DNA of 14,690 bases from JAAFHS01 sp031396505 (GTDB lineage: Bacteria; Pseudomonadota; Alphaproteobacteria; Rhodobacterales; Rhodobacteraceae). Positions 1 to 6,756 of this stretch are shown piece after piece (the stretch's first letter is position 1; the number at the start of each line of letters is the position of its first letter). Made by a program: the position numbers and the translations under genes. Where the stretch lies: NCBI GenBank assembly GCA_031396505.1, contig JANNKX010000267.1, forward strand, positions 1 to 14,690, written 5' to 3'. The notes below the pieces were generated by a model that was not told the origin of the DNA, searched no databases, and worked only from the letters and a program-made list of their open reading frames with translations.

Positions 1-183
1 ACTAAGGTTCTCTCCAGTGAAAAAGTTCTTTCCTGTTAGGTTATGCCAATTTGTAATGATAAAATTTCTATCTCTGTAGAGATAGTTGAACGCAGTTCCT
101 GTTGATATTATCCCACCGTAGTCATGCATGTGCAACTTGAATGGTGCTTGCGAATAGGGTGATCTCACTCCATGTTCGGGCAT
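1..183 (-). CDS. Trypsin-like serine peptidase, N-terminal fragment (runs off left edge)
   Basis: Seen: on the minus strand an open frame begins with ATG at 181-183 (peptide starts MPEHGVRSPYSQAPFKLH) and stays open to position 1, giving 61 residues. It contains GTAFNYLYRDRNFIITNWHNLTG. Family knowledge: a GT-x-F segment followed by hydrophobics and TNWH is the usual setting of the catalytic His of S1-type trypsin-fold peptidases; here that is His47. No signal peptide is visible, so I infer a cytoplasmic protein. The Asp and Ser of the triad lie outside the window. The frame is closed upstream by TGA at 244-246, so the start must lie between; ATG at 127-129 is an alternative. A GGAG at 198-201 is 14 nt from the ATG, rather far. 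Codons are AT-rich (ATA, AGA, TTT, AAT), unlike every other gene here, which suggests acquired DNA. The exact family is unknown. Confidence 0.7.
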   Translation of the reverse strand, partial: MPEHGVRSPYSQAPFKLHMHDYGGIISTGTAFNYLYRDRNFIITNWHNLTGKNFFTGENLS

Positions 184-365
184 TGCTTGTAAATACTCCG
201 TAGTTTTGTGGGGGCGGAGGGCAATTTTTGAAAGTCGCCCGACTCAATTGGTACGAGGACGTCAGAATTATAGATCAAGGCAGTCGCGAATAGCGATGTG
301 TCAACCTCCACTGACGCGAATAAGCCCATAAACGTGCATTCGGTGAGTTTAGCCGGTCCGCCCCC
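184..365. promoter_or_regulatory. AT-richer spacer with candidate minus-strand promoter
   Basis: This 182-bp spacer separates the two minus-strand peptidase genes. Read on the minus strand it holds a perfect TATAAT (267-272) about 84 nt upstream of the left-edge gene's ATG, and a perfect TTGACA (299-304). The two boxes are 26 nt apart, too far for a standard sigma-70 promoter, so TATAAT may work with a weaker -35. I see no T-tailed terminator hairpin after the 366-2003 gene. No convincing ORF or RNA gene is present. Confidence 0.35.
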
Positions 366-2003
366 TCACTCAAAACAAAACAGCGGCACCACCGATGCCG
401 ACACCGCCTCTGGTACGCCGCGCGACAGGTCGAACCCTTGACCGTCGGCGGGGGGATAGGTGACCTGCGCGCGTTTGAGGAAGTTGTTGAGTTCCGAATT
501 CGTCACGGCGAAGTTCATGTTCTGTGGCAGGGTGCCGGTTTCCTCCAGCACGATGATGTCGTCGATGCGCGCCACCACCACGCCGATCACCTCGCCGTCC
601 GCGTTCAACAAGGGCCCACCGGAATTGCCGGGCTGCACGGGGGCGGAAATCATGATCTGGCTTTCGCCGAAGGTGCCGCCGGGCAACGCGCTGACATTGC
701 CGCCTGTCACCGTCAGGCCCTGACCGAAACGGCCAAGGTAGGGAAAGCCAAGGGCGGTGACGGTTTCGCCAAGTTTGGCGTCAAGTTGGGGCGACAGTTC
801 GAGCCAGACATCGCTTTCGCCGGGTTCGAACAGCACGGCGGGGTCGCCCGGCACCTTGAGCACGGCAAGATCAAGGTCGGGTTCAGAGCGCACGATTTCC
901 AGCACAGTGGTATCGGACAGTTCCATCCGCTGGCAGCCTTCGACGACATGGGCGGCGGTGACCATGTAATCACGGTTGATGTAGAACCCGGTGCCGGAGG
1001 ACGTGAAGTTGCCGTTGTTCCAGTCTTCCGGCGGGTCGGGCAGATCTTCGGTCAGGGTGTCGTCGTTTTCGAACGGGTCTGGCAGGGCCGCGAATTCGGG
1101 GTTGAGTTCGGGCTGCGGGATCGGCGTTGTATCGGGGATCGTATCGGGCGCTGTGCCAAAGGGATTGGTGCCCGTGCCGACGCCGGGATCAATGCCATCA
1201 AAGGGGTTGGGGTCGGGCAGGGCGGCGGCATAGGCGGCACCGCCGGTCAGGATGGTGGCAAGGCGGCCATTGGCAGGCAGCACGAATTGCGGGGCCTGTC
1301 CCTTTTGCAGGGAACCCGCAATCAGCGACAGGCGGGTGCGGTGCTGATCGGCGGCAATGATGGAAAAGGTGACATAGCCATCACCCACCCAGTCAGAGCG
1401 GACATAGGCGAGCAGGCCACCGGGCAGGGTGACGGAGGTGATCAGGCGGTCGTCCTGATAGTTCTGATAGGGGGAAGGGCGGGTTTGGCCTTGCCCGTAG
1501 ACATAGGCATGCACCGCACTGGCACCGGTGCGATCGGCGTAATCGACGACGACGGAAAAGGAATCATCAGGACTGTCGAATTGCATGATGGATTGGTCGG
1601 TGCCTTCCAGCAGAAGGCCAAGGGGGTGGGCGTAAGACACGCCAAGGCTTTCGAAATAGATGGTTTGCCAGTTATTGGTGGCAACTTCGGTGCCAAAGCT
1701 GGTCAGCAGGGTAAGGGCGGTGTCATAGGTCGGGCGGCTGGACCCGGTGGTGCGCAAGGCATAGGCGTCCAGCGCGCGCTGGCTGCCTGCGCCCCAATCG
1801 CCGTCCAGAAGGCCGACATAATCGCCGGAAAACGCAAGGGCAGCCTGCATCAGGCGCTTTTCGGGATAGTCGAGGAGGGACGAGTCAAATTCATCACGCA
1901 GGGACTGGGCCTGCACCGCGCCAACGCCGAGGCATAATGCCAGAACGCAGGCGATCACCGCTGCAAGCGTCCGCCATAGCGGCCCTGATCGTGAATGCGT
2001 CAT
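366..2003 (-). CDS. Secreted trypsin-like serine protease with peptidoglycan-binding-like domain
   Basis: 545 aa. Seen: a signal peptide (residues 1 to about 32, hydrophobic core, VQA cleavage site); residues 46-84 resemble a PG_binding_1 repeat (LMQAALAFSGDYVGLLDGDW...); a middle region (about 110-250) I cannot assign; a Pro/Asp-rich linker (about 262-330); and a trypsin-fold protease domain from about 335. Triad candidates are His352 in TAAHVV, Asp378 in DLDLAVLKV and Ser461 in GNSGGPLL, so it should be active. No PDZ domain follows, unlike DegP/HtrA. Inferred role: periplasmic or wall-associated proteolysis. The gene follows a universal stress gene by 10 bp. Its SD (AAGGGG, 2010-2015) overlaps that gene's TAA, pointing to translational coupling. 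The start is the first ATG with a good SD and signal peptide. The substrate is unknown. Confidence 0.88.
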   Translation of the reverse strand: MTHSRSGPLWRTLAAVIACVLALCLGVGAVQAQSLRDEFDSSLLDYPEKRLMQAALAFSGDYVGLLDGDWGAGSQRALDAYALRTTGSSRPTYDTALTLLTSFGTEVATNNWQTIYFESLGVSYAHPLGLLLEGTDQSIMQFDSPDDSFSVVVDYADRTGASAVHAYVYGQGQTRPSPYQNYQDDRLITSVTLPGGLLAYVRSDWVGDGYVTFSIIAADQHRTRLSLIAGSLQKGQAPQFVLPANGRLATILTGGAAYAAALPDPNPFDGIDPGVGTGTNPFGTAPDTIPDTTPIPQPELNPEFAALPDPFENDDTLTEDLPDPPEDWNNGNFTSSGTGFYINRDYMVTAAHVVEGCQRMELSDTTVLEIVRSEPDLDLAVLKVPGDPAVLFEPGESDVWLELSPQLDAKLGETVTALGFPYLGRFGQGLTVTGGNVSALPGGTFGESQIMISAPVQPGNSGGPLLNADGEVIGVVVARIDDIIVLEETGTLPQNMNFAVTNSELNNFLKRAQVTYPPADGQGFDLSRGVPEAVSASVVPLFCFE

Positions 2004-2013
2004 GTAATGCCCC

Positions 2014-2469
2014 TTAGGTAATCTCTTCCAACCGTTCTTTCGACATATCGCCGGGCACGATGGTGATCGGCACGGGCAGGTTGCCTGAATTCCGGCTCAT
2101 CTGCGTGACAAGCGGGCCGGGGCCTGACTTGTCGCCCCCCGCACCCAACACGAGGACACCGATGGACGGATCATCATTCACCTGAGCAAGGATTTGCACG
2201 ACCGGGTCGCCTTCGCGGATCACAAGTTCGGGATTGATGCCCTGCTTGTCGCGCATCCATTTGGCGAACACCTCGAAATGCGCCTCGATCCGTTCACGGG
2301 CCTCGGCGCGCATCAGGTCGGCGACACCCATCCAGTGCTGGTATTCCTCGGGCGGGATGATCGACAGGATCTGCACGCCGCCGCCGGTATGGGCGGCACG
2401 CAAGGCGGCAAACCGCATGGCATTCAGACATTCACGCGTGTCGTCCAGCACGACCAGAAACTTGCGCAT
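2014..2469 (-). CDS. Universal stress protein (UspA family)
   Basis: 151 aa, the usual size for a single-domain Usp. Seen: an N-terminal beta strand, KFLVVLDDT, with the acidic residues that contact nucleotide in this family; the central VREGDPV-type segment (LVIREGDPVVQIL, residues about 82-94); and a C-terminal glycine-rich nucleotide loop (LGAGGDKSGPGPL, about 107-119) followed by VPITIVP. The spacing fits the ATP-binding subclass (G-2x-G-9x-G type), although the loop is irregular. Family knowledge: Usp proteins bind ATP or AMP and support stress survival; the specific role here cannot be read. A strong SD (AGGAG, 2476-2480) sits 6 nt from the ATG. It lies 75 bp after the LysR gene on the same strand and is coupled to the secreted protease, suggesting a small stress unit. 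Confidence 0.9.
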   Translation of the reverse strand: MRKFLVVLDDTRECLNAMRFAALRAAHTGGGVQILSIIPPEEYQHWMGVADLMRAEARERIEAHFEVFAKWMRDKQGINPELVIREGDPVVQILAQVNDDPSIGVLVLGAGGDKSGPGPLVTQMSRNSGNLPVPITIVPGDMSKERLEEIT

Positions 2470-2544
2470 TCATGGCTCCTCTTCCGGGCGGGATAGTGAC
2501 CGAAGGCGCGGCATCTGGCAACGGGGGGTCAGAGGTTCGGGGCG

Positions 2545-3426
2545 TCACACATGCAGCCAGCCCTTTGCGTCTTCCTTGAGATGGGCCAGAAAGGCCTGCA
2601 CCTTGCGGGTGCGGTGCAGATCGACATGAGTGACGAGCCAGAGGGGGGCGTCCCAGTCGGGGCGGGGTGGCAGGATTTCGATCAGGTCGGGGTTCGCTGT
2701 CGCCTCGAACTTCGACAGAAAGCCGATCCCCACACCTTGCAACACAGCCGCCGTCAGGACGGCGGGCTCGCCCGAGCGGAACACGATCTGACCCGGAGGG
2801 ATCTTGCCGCGCAGCCACGCGTAGAACGGCGCACGAGAGTTTTCATTGTCGGTGGCGACAAAACGGTGGCCGGCAAAATCATCCTCGCCTGCGGGTTTGC
2901 CATGGGCCTTGATATAGGCGCGCGTGGCGTAGAGCCCGGTTTGCAGCCGGATCAGCGGTTGGACCACATTATCGGGTTCCTGCGGGGCGTTGCCCGCGCG
3001 GACCGCGACATGCGCCTCGCCGTAATCAAGGCGGAACACGCGCTGATCGGTCAGGAATCGCACCTGCACGGCCGGATGCGCGGCCTGAAAGGTGGCAATT
3101 GTGGGGACCAGAAGGCCGGAAAGGCCCGATAGGCTGGTGACGACAAGTTCGCCTGCGACGCTGTCACCCTGGCCCTTGATGCGGCTCGCAAGCTGGCTGA
3201 ACTGATCTTCGGTGGTCTGGGCGATGGACAACAGGTCACGCCCGGATTCAGTGGGGGTATAGCCGCGCGCGTGGCGTTGAAAGAGGCGCGTGCCAAGGCG
3301 CGCTTCAAGCGCATCGATATGGCGGATGACGGTGGCATGGTGGACACCCAGCACTTCGGCGGCACCAGAGACGGTGCCCATGCGGGCAACCTGAAACGCG
3401 GTGCGGATTTCATCCCAGTTTTCCAT
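2545..3426 (-). CDS. LysR-family transcriptional regulator
   Basis: 293 aa, a normal LysR length. Seen: an N-terminal winged helix-turn-helix (residues about 1-60; TVSGAAEVLGVHHATVIRHI is the helix-turn-helix, then LEARLGTRLFQRHARGYTPTESG), followed by a LysR substrate-binding domain (about 87-290; GELVVTSLSGLSGLLVP, VLQGVGIGFLSKF). The frame is open for a further 126 codons upstream, but that part overlaps the divergent gene and lacks family character. The start at 3424-3426 gives the canonical N-terminus and has an AAAGGG SD (3434-3439) 7 nt away. It is divergent from the 3526-4005 gene with 99 bp between the starts, the classic arrangement for a LysR regulator and its target, so I infer that it may control that gene and itself. 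The effector is unknown. Confidence 0.93.
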   Translation of the reverse strand: MENWDEIRTAFQVARMGTVSGAAEVLGVHHATVIRHIDALEARLGTRLFQRHARGYTPTESGRDLLSIAQTTEDQFSQLASRIKGQGDSVAGELVVTSLSGLSGLLVPTIATFQAAHPAVQVRFLTDQRVFRLDYGEAHVAVRAGNAPQEPDNVVQPLIRLQTGLYATRAYIKAHGKPAGEDDFAGHRFVATDNENSRAPFYAWLRGKIPPGQIVFRSGEPAVLTAAVLQGVGIGFLSKFEATANPDLIEILPPRPDWDAPLWLVTHVDLHRTRKVQAFLAHLKEDAKGWLHV

Positions 3427-3472
3427 GAGGGGGCCCTTTGGTGCGGATGTGCACAGTTTGGGCATTTCTCGG

Positions 3473-3501
3473 TTGCGGGGGCAAGTGTGATTGTATGCTA
3501 T
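3473..3501 (+). promoter_or_regulatory. Candidate promoter of the 3526 gene in the divergent intergenic region
   Basis: TTGCGG (3473-3478) is followed after 17 nt by TGCTAT (3496-3501), or by the overlapping TATGCT (3494-3499) after 15 nt. The matches are partial. Position and direction suit the 3526 gene and would give a very short leader containing AAGG (3514-3517). A LysR operator would be expected in the same 99 bp; GTGCAC (3450-3455) is the only neat dyad I see, too short to call. Confidence 0.3.
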
Positions 3502-3525
3502 GGGTCGCAGGACAAGGTATTTCGC

Positions 3526-4005
3526 ATGCAGATCATCGCCAACACGACAGAGCGGCTGGAAATCCACACAACAAACCGGGGCGGGCGGATTTTCGTGCTG
3601 GGATTGGCGGCGGCTGATGTGATGTTGCTTTTGCTGCGTATTGCGGGCGGTCAGGAAGGTGACCATGGCGCGCGGGTCCTGCCGAACACGGGCAACTTTG
3701 GCCTGTTCCTGAGCGGTGTCCTTTTTGTTATGGTCAGTCTGTTCATGCCCGACCGGACAATGCTGCTGTTCGACAAGGAGTATCGGCAGGTCGAGATCAG
3801 GCACGCGCGGTGGCCCCTTTCACCAAAGATTGTCCGGATGCCGCTTGATGCGGTGATGAACGGAACACTTTTCGAGGATGACGGGACATTGCGTCTGAAT
3901 GCGGGTCGGGGCTGGTTCGCTACCCGATCACTGGGGACGATGGGCGAGACGGACAAGGTCGTGCCGGTCATCAACGCATGGCTGTCACAAGCGCGTCGTG
4001 CATGA
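3526..4005 (+). CDS. Two-helix membrane protein, unknown function
   Basis: 159 aa. I do not recognise the family. Seen: a short polar N-terminus; a hydrophobic segment at about 21-41 (GRIFVLGLAAADVMLLLLRIAG); a polar loop; a second at about 56-74 (FGLFLSGVLFVMVSLF); then a soluble C-terminal part of about 85 residues beginning DRTMLLFDKEYRQVEIR. That start (short strands, xLxFDxxxRxV) resembles membrane-tethered bacterial PH-like domains, but this is an inference from pattern alone. With a hairpin of two helices, both ends should be cytoplasmic. The frame extends upstream to 3271 inside the LysR gene; I chose ATG 3526 because the protein-like sequence begins there, AAGG lies at 3514-3517 and the intergenic promoter region precedes it. 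It is divergent from the LysR gene, its likely regulator. Confidence 0.7.
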   Translation: MQIIANTTERLEIHTTNRGGRIFVLGLAAADVMLLLLRIAGGQEGDHGARVLPNTGNFGLFLSGVLFVMVSLFMPDRTMLLFDKEYRQVEIRHARWPLSPKIVRMPLDAVMNGTLFEDDGTLRLNAGRGWFATRSLGTMGETDKVVPVINAWLSQARRA

Positions 4006-4051
4006 ACTTGCCGCTGGGTGGTCTGCACGGATGTTTGGGCCCGGTGCGGGC

Positions 4052-4078
4052 TTGACTCGCTGACCCTGCAAGCATAAC
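4052..4078 (+). promoter_or_regulatory. ffh: Candidate ffh promoter
   Basis: TTGACT (4052-4057, five of six consensus bases) is followed after 15 nt by CATAAC (4073-4078, four of six). The spacing is slightly short. If used, transcription would begin near 4085 and ffh would carry a leader of about 148 nt containing both dyads described at 4095-4114 and 4179-4209. Confidence 0.35.
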
Positions 4079-4094
4079 TGCCGTCGCACTTCCC

Positions 4095-4114
4095 CCGAAG
4101 GTGCATGCCTTCGG
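4095..4114 (+). other. Hairpin CCGAAGG-tgcatg-CCTTCGG
   Basis: A perfect 7-bp stem with a 6-nt loop lies between the 3526-4005 gene and ffh. It is not followed directly by a T-run (TTTT appears only at 4123-4126), so a simple intrinsic terminator is doubtful. It may be a leader element of ffh or a weak terminator for the upstream gene. Confidence 0.5.
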
Positions 4115-4178
4115 TCCCGTCGCTTTTGCGGGGATCGCCATCCGTCAGCGCGTTGCGCCCACGGGTGCCGTTCTGCAT

Positions 4179-4209
4179 TGGCATATCCGCCGCTGGTGCC
4201 CATATGCCA
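4179..4209 (+). other. Inverted repeat TGGCATAT / ATATGCCA upstream of ffh
   Basis: Perfect 8-bp arms (4179-4186 and 4202-4209) flank a 15-nt GC-rich spacer. The dyad ends 23 nt before the ffh ATG and 12 nt before its GGAG SD (4222-4225). It could be an RNA hairpin near the ribosome-binding site or a DNA operator; the sequence does not decide. Confidence 0.5.
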
Positions 4210-4232
4210 GCTTAACCAGATGGAGCCGCGCC

Positions 4233-5717
4233 ATGTTTGAAAGCCTGTCAGAACGCCTTGGTGGTGTATTTGATCGCCTGACCAAACAGGGTGCCTTGTC
4301 CGAGGCCGATGTCGATACGGCCCTGCGCGAGGTGCGGGTGGCGTTGCTGGAGGCGGATGTCAGCCTGCCCGTCGCACGGGATTTCGTGAAGGCGGTCAAG
4401 ACCAAGGCGATGGGTCAGGCGGTCACGAAATCGGTCACGCCCGGGCAGCAGGTCGTCAAGATCGTGCATGACGAGCTGATCGCGGTGCTGGCGGGGGATG
4501 GCGCGCCGGATGCATTGAAGATCGACAATCCGCCGGCGGCGATCCTGATGGTGGGCCTGCAGGGGTCGGGGAAAACCACGACGACGGCAAAGCTGGCCAA
4601 GCGGCTGAAGGAACGGAGCGGCAAGCGGGTGCTGCTGGCATCGCTTGATACCAACCGGCCTGCGGCGATGGAGCAGTTGCAGATTCTGGCGGCACAGGTG
4701 GGGGTGGACAGCCTGCCCATCGTGAAGGGGGAAACGGCGGTGCAGATCGCACGCCGTGCCAAAACGCAGGCGGCGCTGGGCGGCTATGATGTGCTGATTC
4801 TGGATACGGCGGGGCGTCTGCACATCGACGAAGTGCTGATGGATGAAGTGCAGGCGGTGCGCGACATCGCGGGCCCGCGCGAGACGCTGCTGGTGGTGGA
4901 CGGCCTGACGGGCCAAGACGCGGTGAACGTGGCCACCGAATTTGACGGCAAGGTCGGCATCACCGGCGTGGTCCTGACGCGGATGGATGGCGACGGGCGC
5001 GGGGGTGCGGCGCTGTCGATGCGGGCGGTGACGGGCAAGCCCATCCGGTTCGTGGGCCTTGGCGAAAAGATGGACGCGCTGGAGACGTTCGAGGCCGAAC
5101 GCGTGGCGGGGCGTATCCTTGGCATGGGCGATATTGTCGCCCTTGTTGAAAAGGCGCGTGAGACGTTTGAGGCGGAACAGGCCGAACGGATGGCACGCCG
5201 CTTTGCCAAGGGGTTGTTCAACATGAATGACCTGAAGGCGCAGATGGAGCAGATGCTGAAGATGGGTGGGATGCAGGGCGTGATGGGCATGCTGCCGGGC
5301 ATGGGCAAGATGCAGAAGGCCGCGGCCGATGCGGGCTTTGACGACCGGATGATCAAGCGGCAGATCGCACTGGTCAATTCGATGACGAAAAAGGAACGGG
5401 CGAACCCGGACCTGCTGGCCGCCAGCCGGAAAAAACGAATCGCGGCGGGGGCGGGGCTGGAGGTTTCAGACCTGAACAAGCTGCTGAAACAGCACCGCCA
5501 GATGGCCGACATGATGAAGTCGATGGGCAAGGGCGGCATGATGAAGGCCGCGATGAAGCAGATGATGGGGAAGGGCGGCATGCCAGACCCGTCAAAGATG
5601 GACCCGGCACAGTTGGAAGAAGCGGCCAAGGCGATGCGCGGCGGGTTGCCGGGGATGGGGATGCCGAAGGGGCTGACCCTGCCTGCGGGTCTTTCCGGGA
5701 TGATGAAGAAGAAATGA
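4233..5717 (+). CDS. ffh: Signal recognition particle GTPase Ffh (SRP54)
   Basis: 494 aa, a normal Ffh length. It binds signal sequences of nascent membrane proteins with the SRP RNA and delivers ribosomes to FtsY by paired GTP hydrolysis. Seen: N domain (1 to about 88; ALLEADVSLPVARDFV); G domain with the P-loop GLQGSGKTT (108-116), DTNRPAA (139-145), DTAGRLH (191-197) and TRMDGDGRGG (249-258); and a methionine-rich M domain (about 325 to the end) with the RNA-binding stretch ERANPDLLAASRKKRIAAG. The tail is Met/Gly/Lys-rich and ends MMKKK. The frame is open from 4101, but the N domain starts at ATG 4233, which has GGAG 7 nt upstream. No SRP RNA gene is evident next to it. The stop overlaps the next start (ATGA), so the GNAT genes are coupled to it. 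Confidence 0.98.
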   Translation: MFESLSERLGGVFDRLTKQGALSEADVDTALREVRVALLEADVSLPVARDFVKAVKTKAMGQAVTKSVTPGQQVVKIVHDELIAVLAGDGAPDALKIDNPPAAILMVGLQGSGKTTTTAKLAKRLKERSGKRVLLASLDTNRPAAMEQLQILAAQVGVDSLPIVKGETAVQIARRAKTQAALGGYDVLILDTAGRLHIDEVLMDEVQAVRDIAGPRETLLVVDGLTGQDAVNVATEFDGKVGITGVVLTRMDGDGRGGAALSMRAVTGKPIRFVGLGEKMDALETFEAERVAGRILGMGDIVALVEKARETFEAEQAERMARRFAKGLFNMNDLKAQMEQMLKMGGMQGVMGMLPGMGKMQKAAADAGFDDRMIKRQIALVNSMTKKERANPDLLAASRKKRIAAGAGLEVSDLNKLLKQHRQMADMMKSMGKGGMMKAAMKQMMGKGGMPDPSKMDPAQLEEAAKAMRGGLPGMGMPKGLTLPAGLSGMMKKK

Positions 5718-6256
5718 CATTTGGCGCCCATCCGCACCTGACCGGACTGCCCGCTCTGGAGACGGAACGGTTGACCCTGCGCGCGCCTGTGGCGGGCGAT
5801 TGGCCCGCATTCCGGGACTATCGGTCATCGGCGCGCACGGCCTATACGGGCGGGCCGAAAAAACCGCATCAGGCGGCGGAACAGTTTGCGTCGTTCTTCG
5901 GTCATTGGGTGATGCGGGGCTTTGGCCGTCTGATTGCCGAGGAACGGGTGACGGGGCAGCCTGTCGGGCACTTTGGCCCGATGCAGTGGGACGAGGCGGG
6001 TGAGGTGGAGCTGACCTGGTCGCTGTGGACGGCTGAGGCCGAAGGGCGCGGGCTTGGCACAGAAGGCGCTGTTGCGATGCGCGATTGGGCGTTCGGCGTG
6101 CTTGGGCTGCGCCATGCGATTGCGGCGGTGCATCGCGACAATGCGGCATCGCATGCCATCGCACGGCGCATTGGCGGCAGCGTGATCGCTGGGCGGCAGC
6201 CGGAGTGGTTTGACGACGGCATGGTTTATCAGTTCACGGCAGGGGCTGCCGCATGA
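5714..6256 (+). CDS. GNAT-family N-acetyltransferase (RimJ-like), copy 1
   Basis: 180 aa. Seen: the N-terminal signature LETERLTLRAP (15-25) common to Acetyltransf_3/RimJ-type GNATs; the acetyl-CoA pyrophosphate loop EGRGLGTEGA (110-119), matching R/Q-x-x-G-x-G/A; and HRDNAASHAIARRIG (140-154), the usual Asn-rich motif near the C-terminus. The family transfers acetyl from acetyl-CoA to an amine of a protein N-terminus, side chain or small molecule; the substrate here cannot be read. The ATG overlaps the ffh stop (ATGA, 5714-5717). It is the first of three tandem paralogues, each starting in an ATGA overlap. It shares TERLTLR, a GGP motif and the loop position with its neighbours, but lacks their PEPELGW. 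Confidence 0.88.
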   Translation: MTFGAHPHLTGLPALETERLTLRAPVAGDWPAFRDYRSSARTAYTGGPKKPHQAAEQFASFFGHWVMRGFGRLIAEERVTGQPVGHFGPMQWDEAGEVELTWSLWTAEAEGRGLGTEGAVAMRDWAFGVLGLRHAIAAVHRDNAASHAIARRIGGSVIAGRQPEWFDDGMVYQFTAGAAA

Positions 6257-6756
6257 TCGCGCCAACCCTGCAGACCGAACGCCTGACGCTGCGGATGCCG
6301 GTCCTTGCGGATTTCGAGGCGCGCGCGGATTTTGCGGCCTCTGACCGGTCGATCTTTGAGGGCGGTCCGATAGACCGCGCGGCGGCGTGGCGGGTGTTTG
6401 CGTCCGAGGTTGGGCAGTGGGCGCTGCTGGGCTATGGGCCGTTCTCGGTGGATATGGACGGCGTTTATGTGGGCGAGGTCGGGATTTATCATCCCAGCGA
6501 TTATCCGGAGCCGGAACTGGGCTGGTTCGTGGTGCCCGCGGCCGAAGGGCAAGGGATCGCGATGGAGGGCGCGCGGGCGGTGATGGCTTGGGCGCGGGCG
6601 ACCTTTGGCTGGGACCGGCTGGTGAATTACATTGATCCTGCCAATGCGCGGTCGATCATGCTGGGTCTGCGGCTGGGGGGCGTGATTGATCCGACGCTGC
6701 GGGGGCAGGATCCGACGGATGTGGTGATCCGGCATGATCTGCGGGGGCTGGCATGA
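6253..6756 (+). CDS. GNAT-family N-acetyltransferase (RimJ-like), copy 2
   Basis: 167 aa. Seen: LQTERLTLRMP (6-16); FEGGP (35-39); YPEPELGWFV (84-93); the acetyl-CoA loop AEGQGIAMEGA (97-107); and DPANARSIMLGLRLGG (128-143). All key GNAT segments are present and the length is usual. It is closer to copy 3 than to copy 1: TLRMP, PEPELGW and the positions of the motifs coincide. The ATG lies in an ATGA overlap with copy 1, and AGGGG 7 nt upstream inside copy 1 can serve as SD. Translation is therefore probably coupled along ffh and the GNAT genes. The substrate is unknown; nearby ribosomal genes make ribosomal proteins or translation factors a reasonable but untested guess. Confidence 0.88.
   Translation: MIAPTLQTERLTLRMPVLADFEARADFAASDRSIFEGGPIDRAAAWRVFASEVGQWALLGYGPFSVDMDGVYVGEVGIYHPSDYPEPELGWFVVPAAEGQGIAMEGARAVMAWARATFGWDRLVNYIDPANARSIMLGLRLGGVIDPTLRGQDPTDVVIRHDLRGLA

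Noticed and set aside
68..85. Palindrome CTATCTCTGTAGAGATAG, considered as an operator or terminator
   Set aside because: It falls inside codons for YLYRDR of the peptidase fragment, upstream of the His motif, and has no convincing T-run. Probably incidental.
438..1937. Long plus-strand open frame of about 499 codons opposite the serine protease
   Set aside because: It is antisense to a protein with signal peptide and full catalytic triad. The Gly/His/Val-rich translation has no domain and is a GC-rich shadow frame.
3427..3804. N-terminal extension of the LysR frame by 126 codons
   Set aside because: The extension is antisense to the 3526 gene, lacks family character, and the internal start has a good SD and the canonical LysR N-terminus.
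4006..4232. SRP RNA (4.5S) gene next to ffh
   Set aside because: The conserved GGAAGGAAGCAGCC-type tetraloop region of SRP RNA is absent from this spacer.
4101..4232. 44-codon N-terminal extension of Ffh
   Set aside because: It starts inside a hairpin, lacks an SD and resembles nothing in Ffh; ATG 4233 has the proper SD and N-domain.
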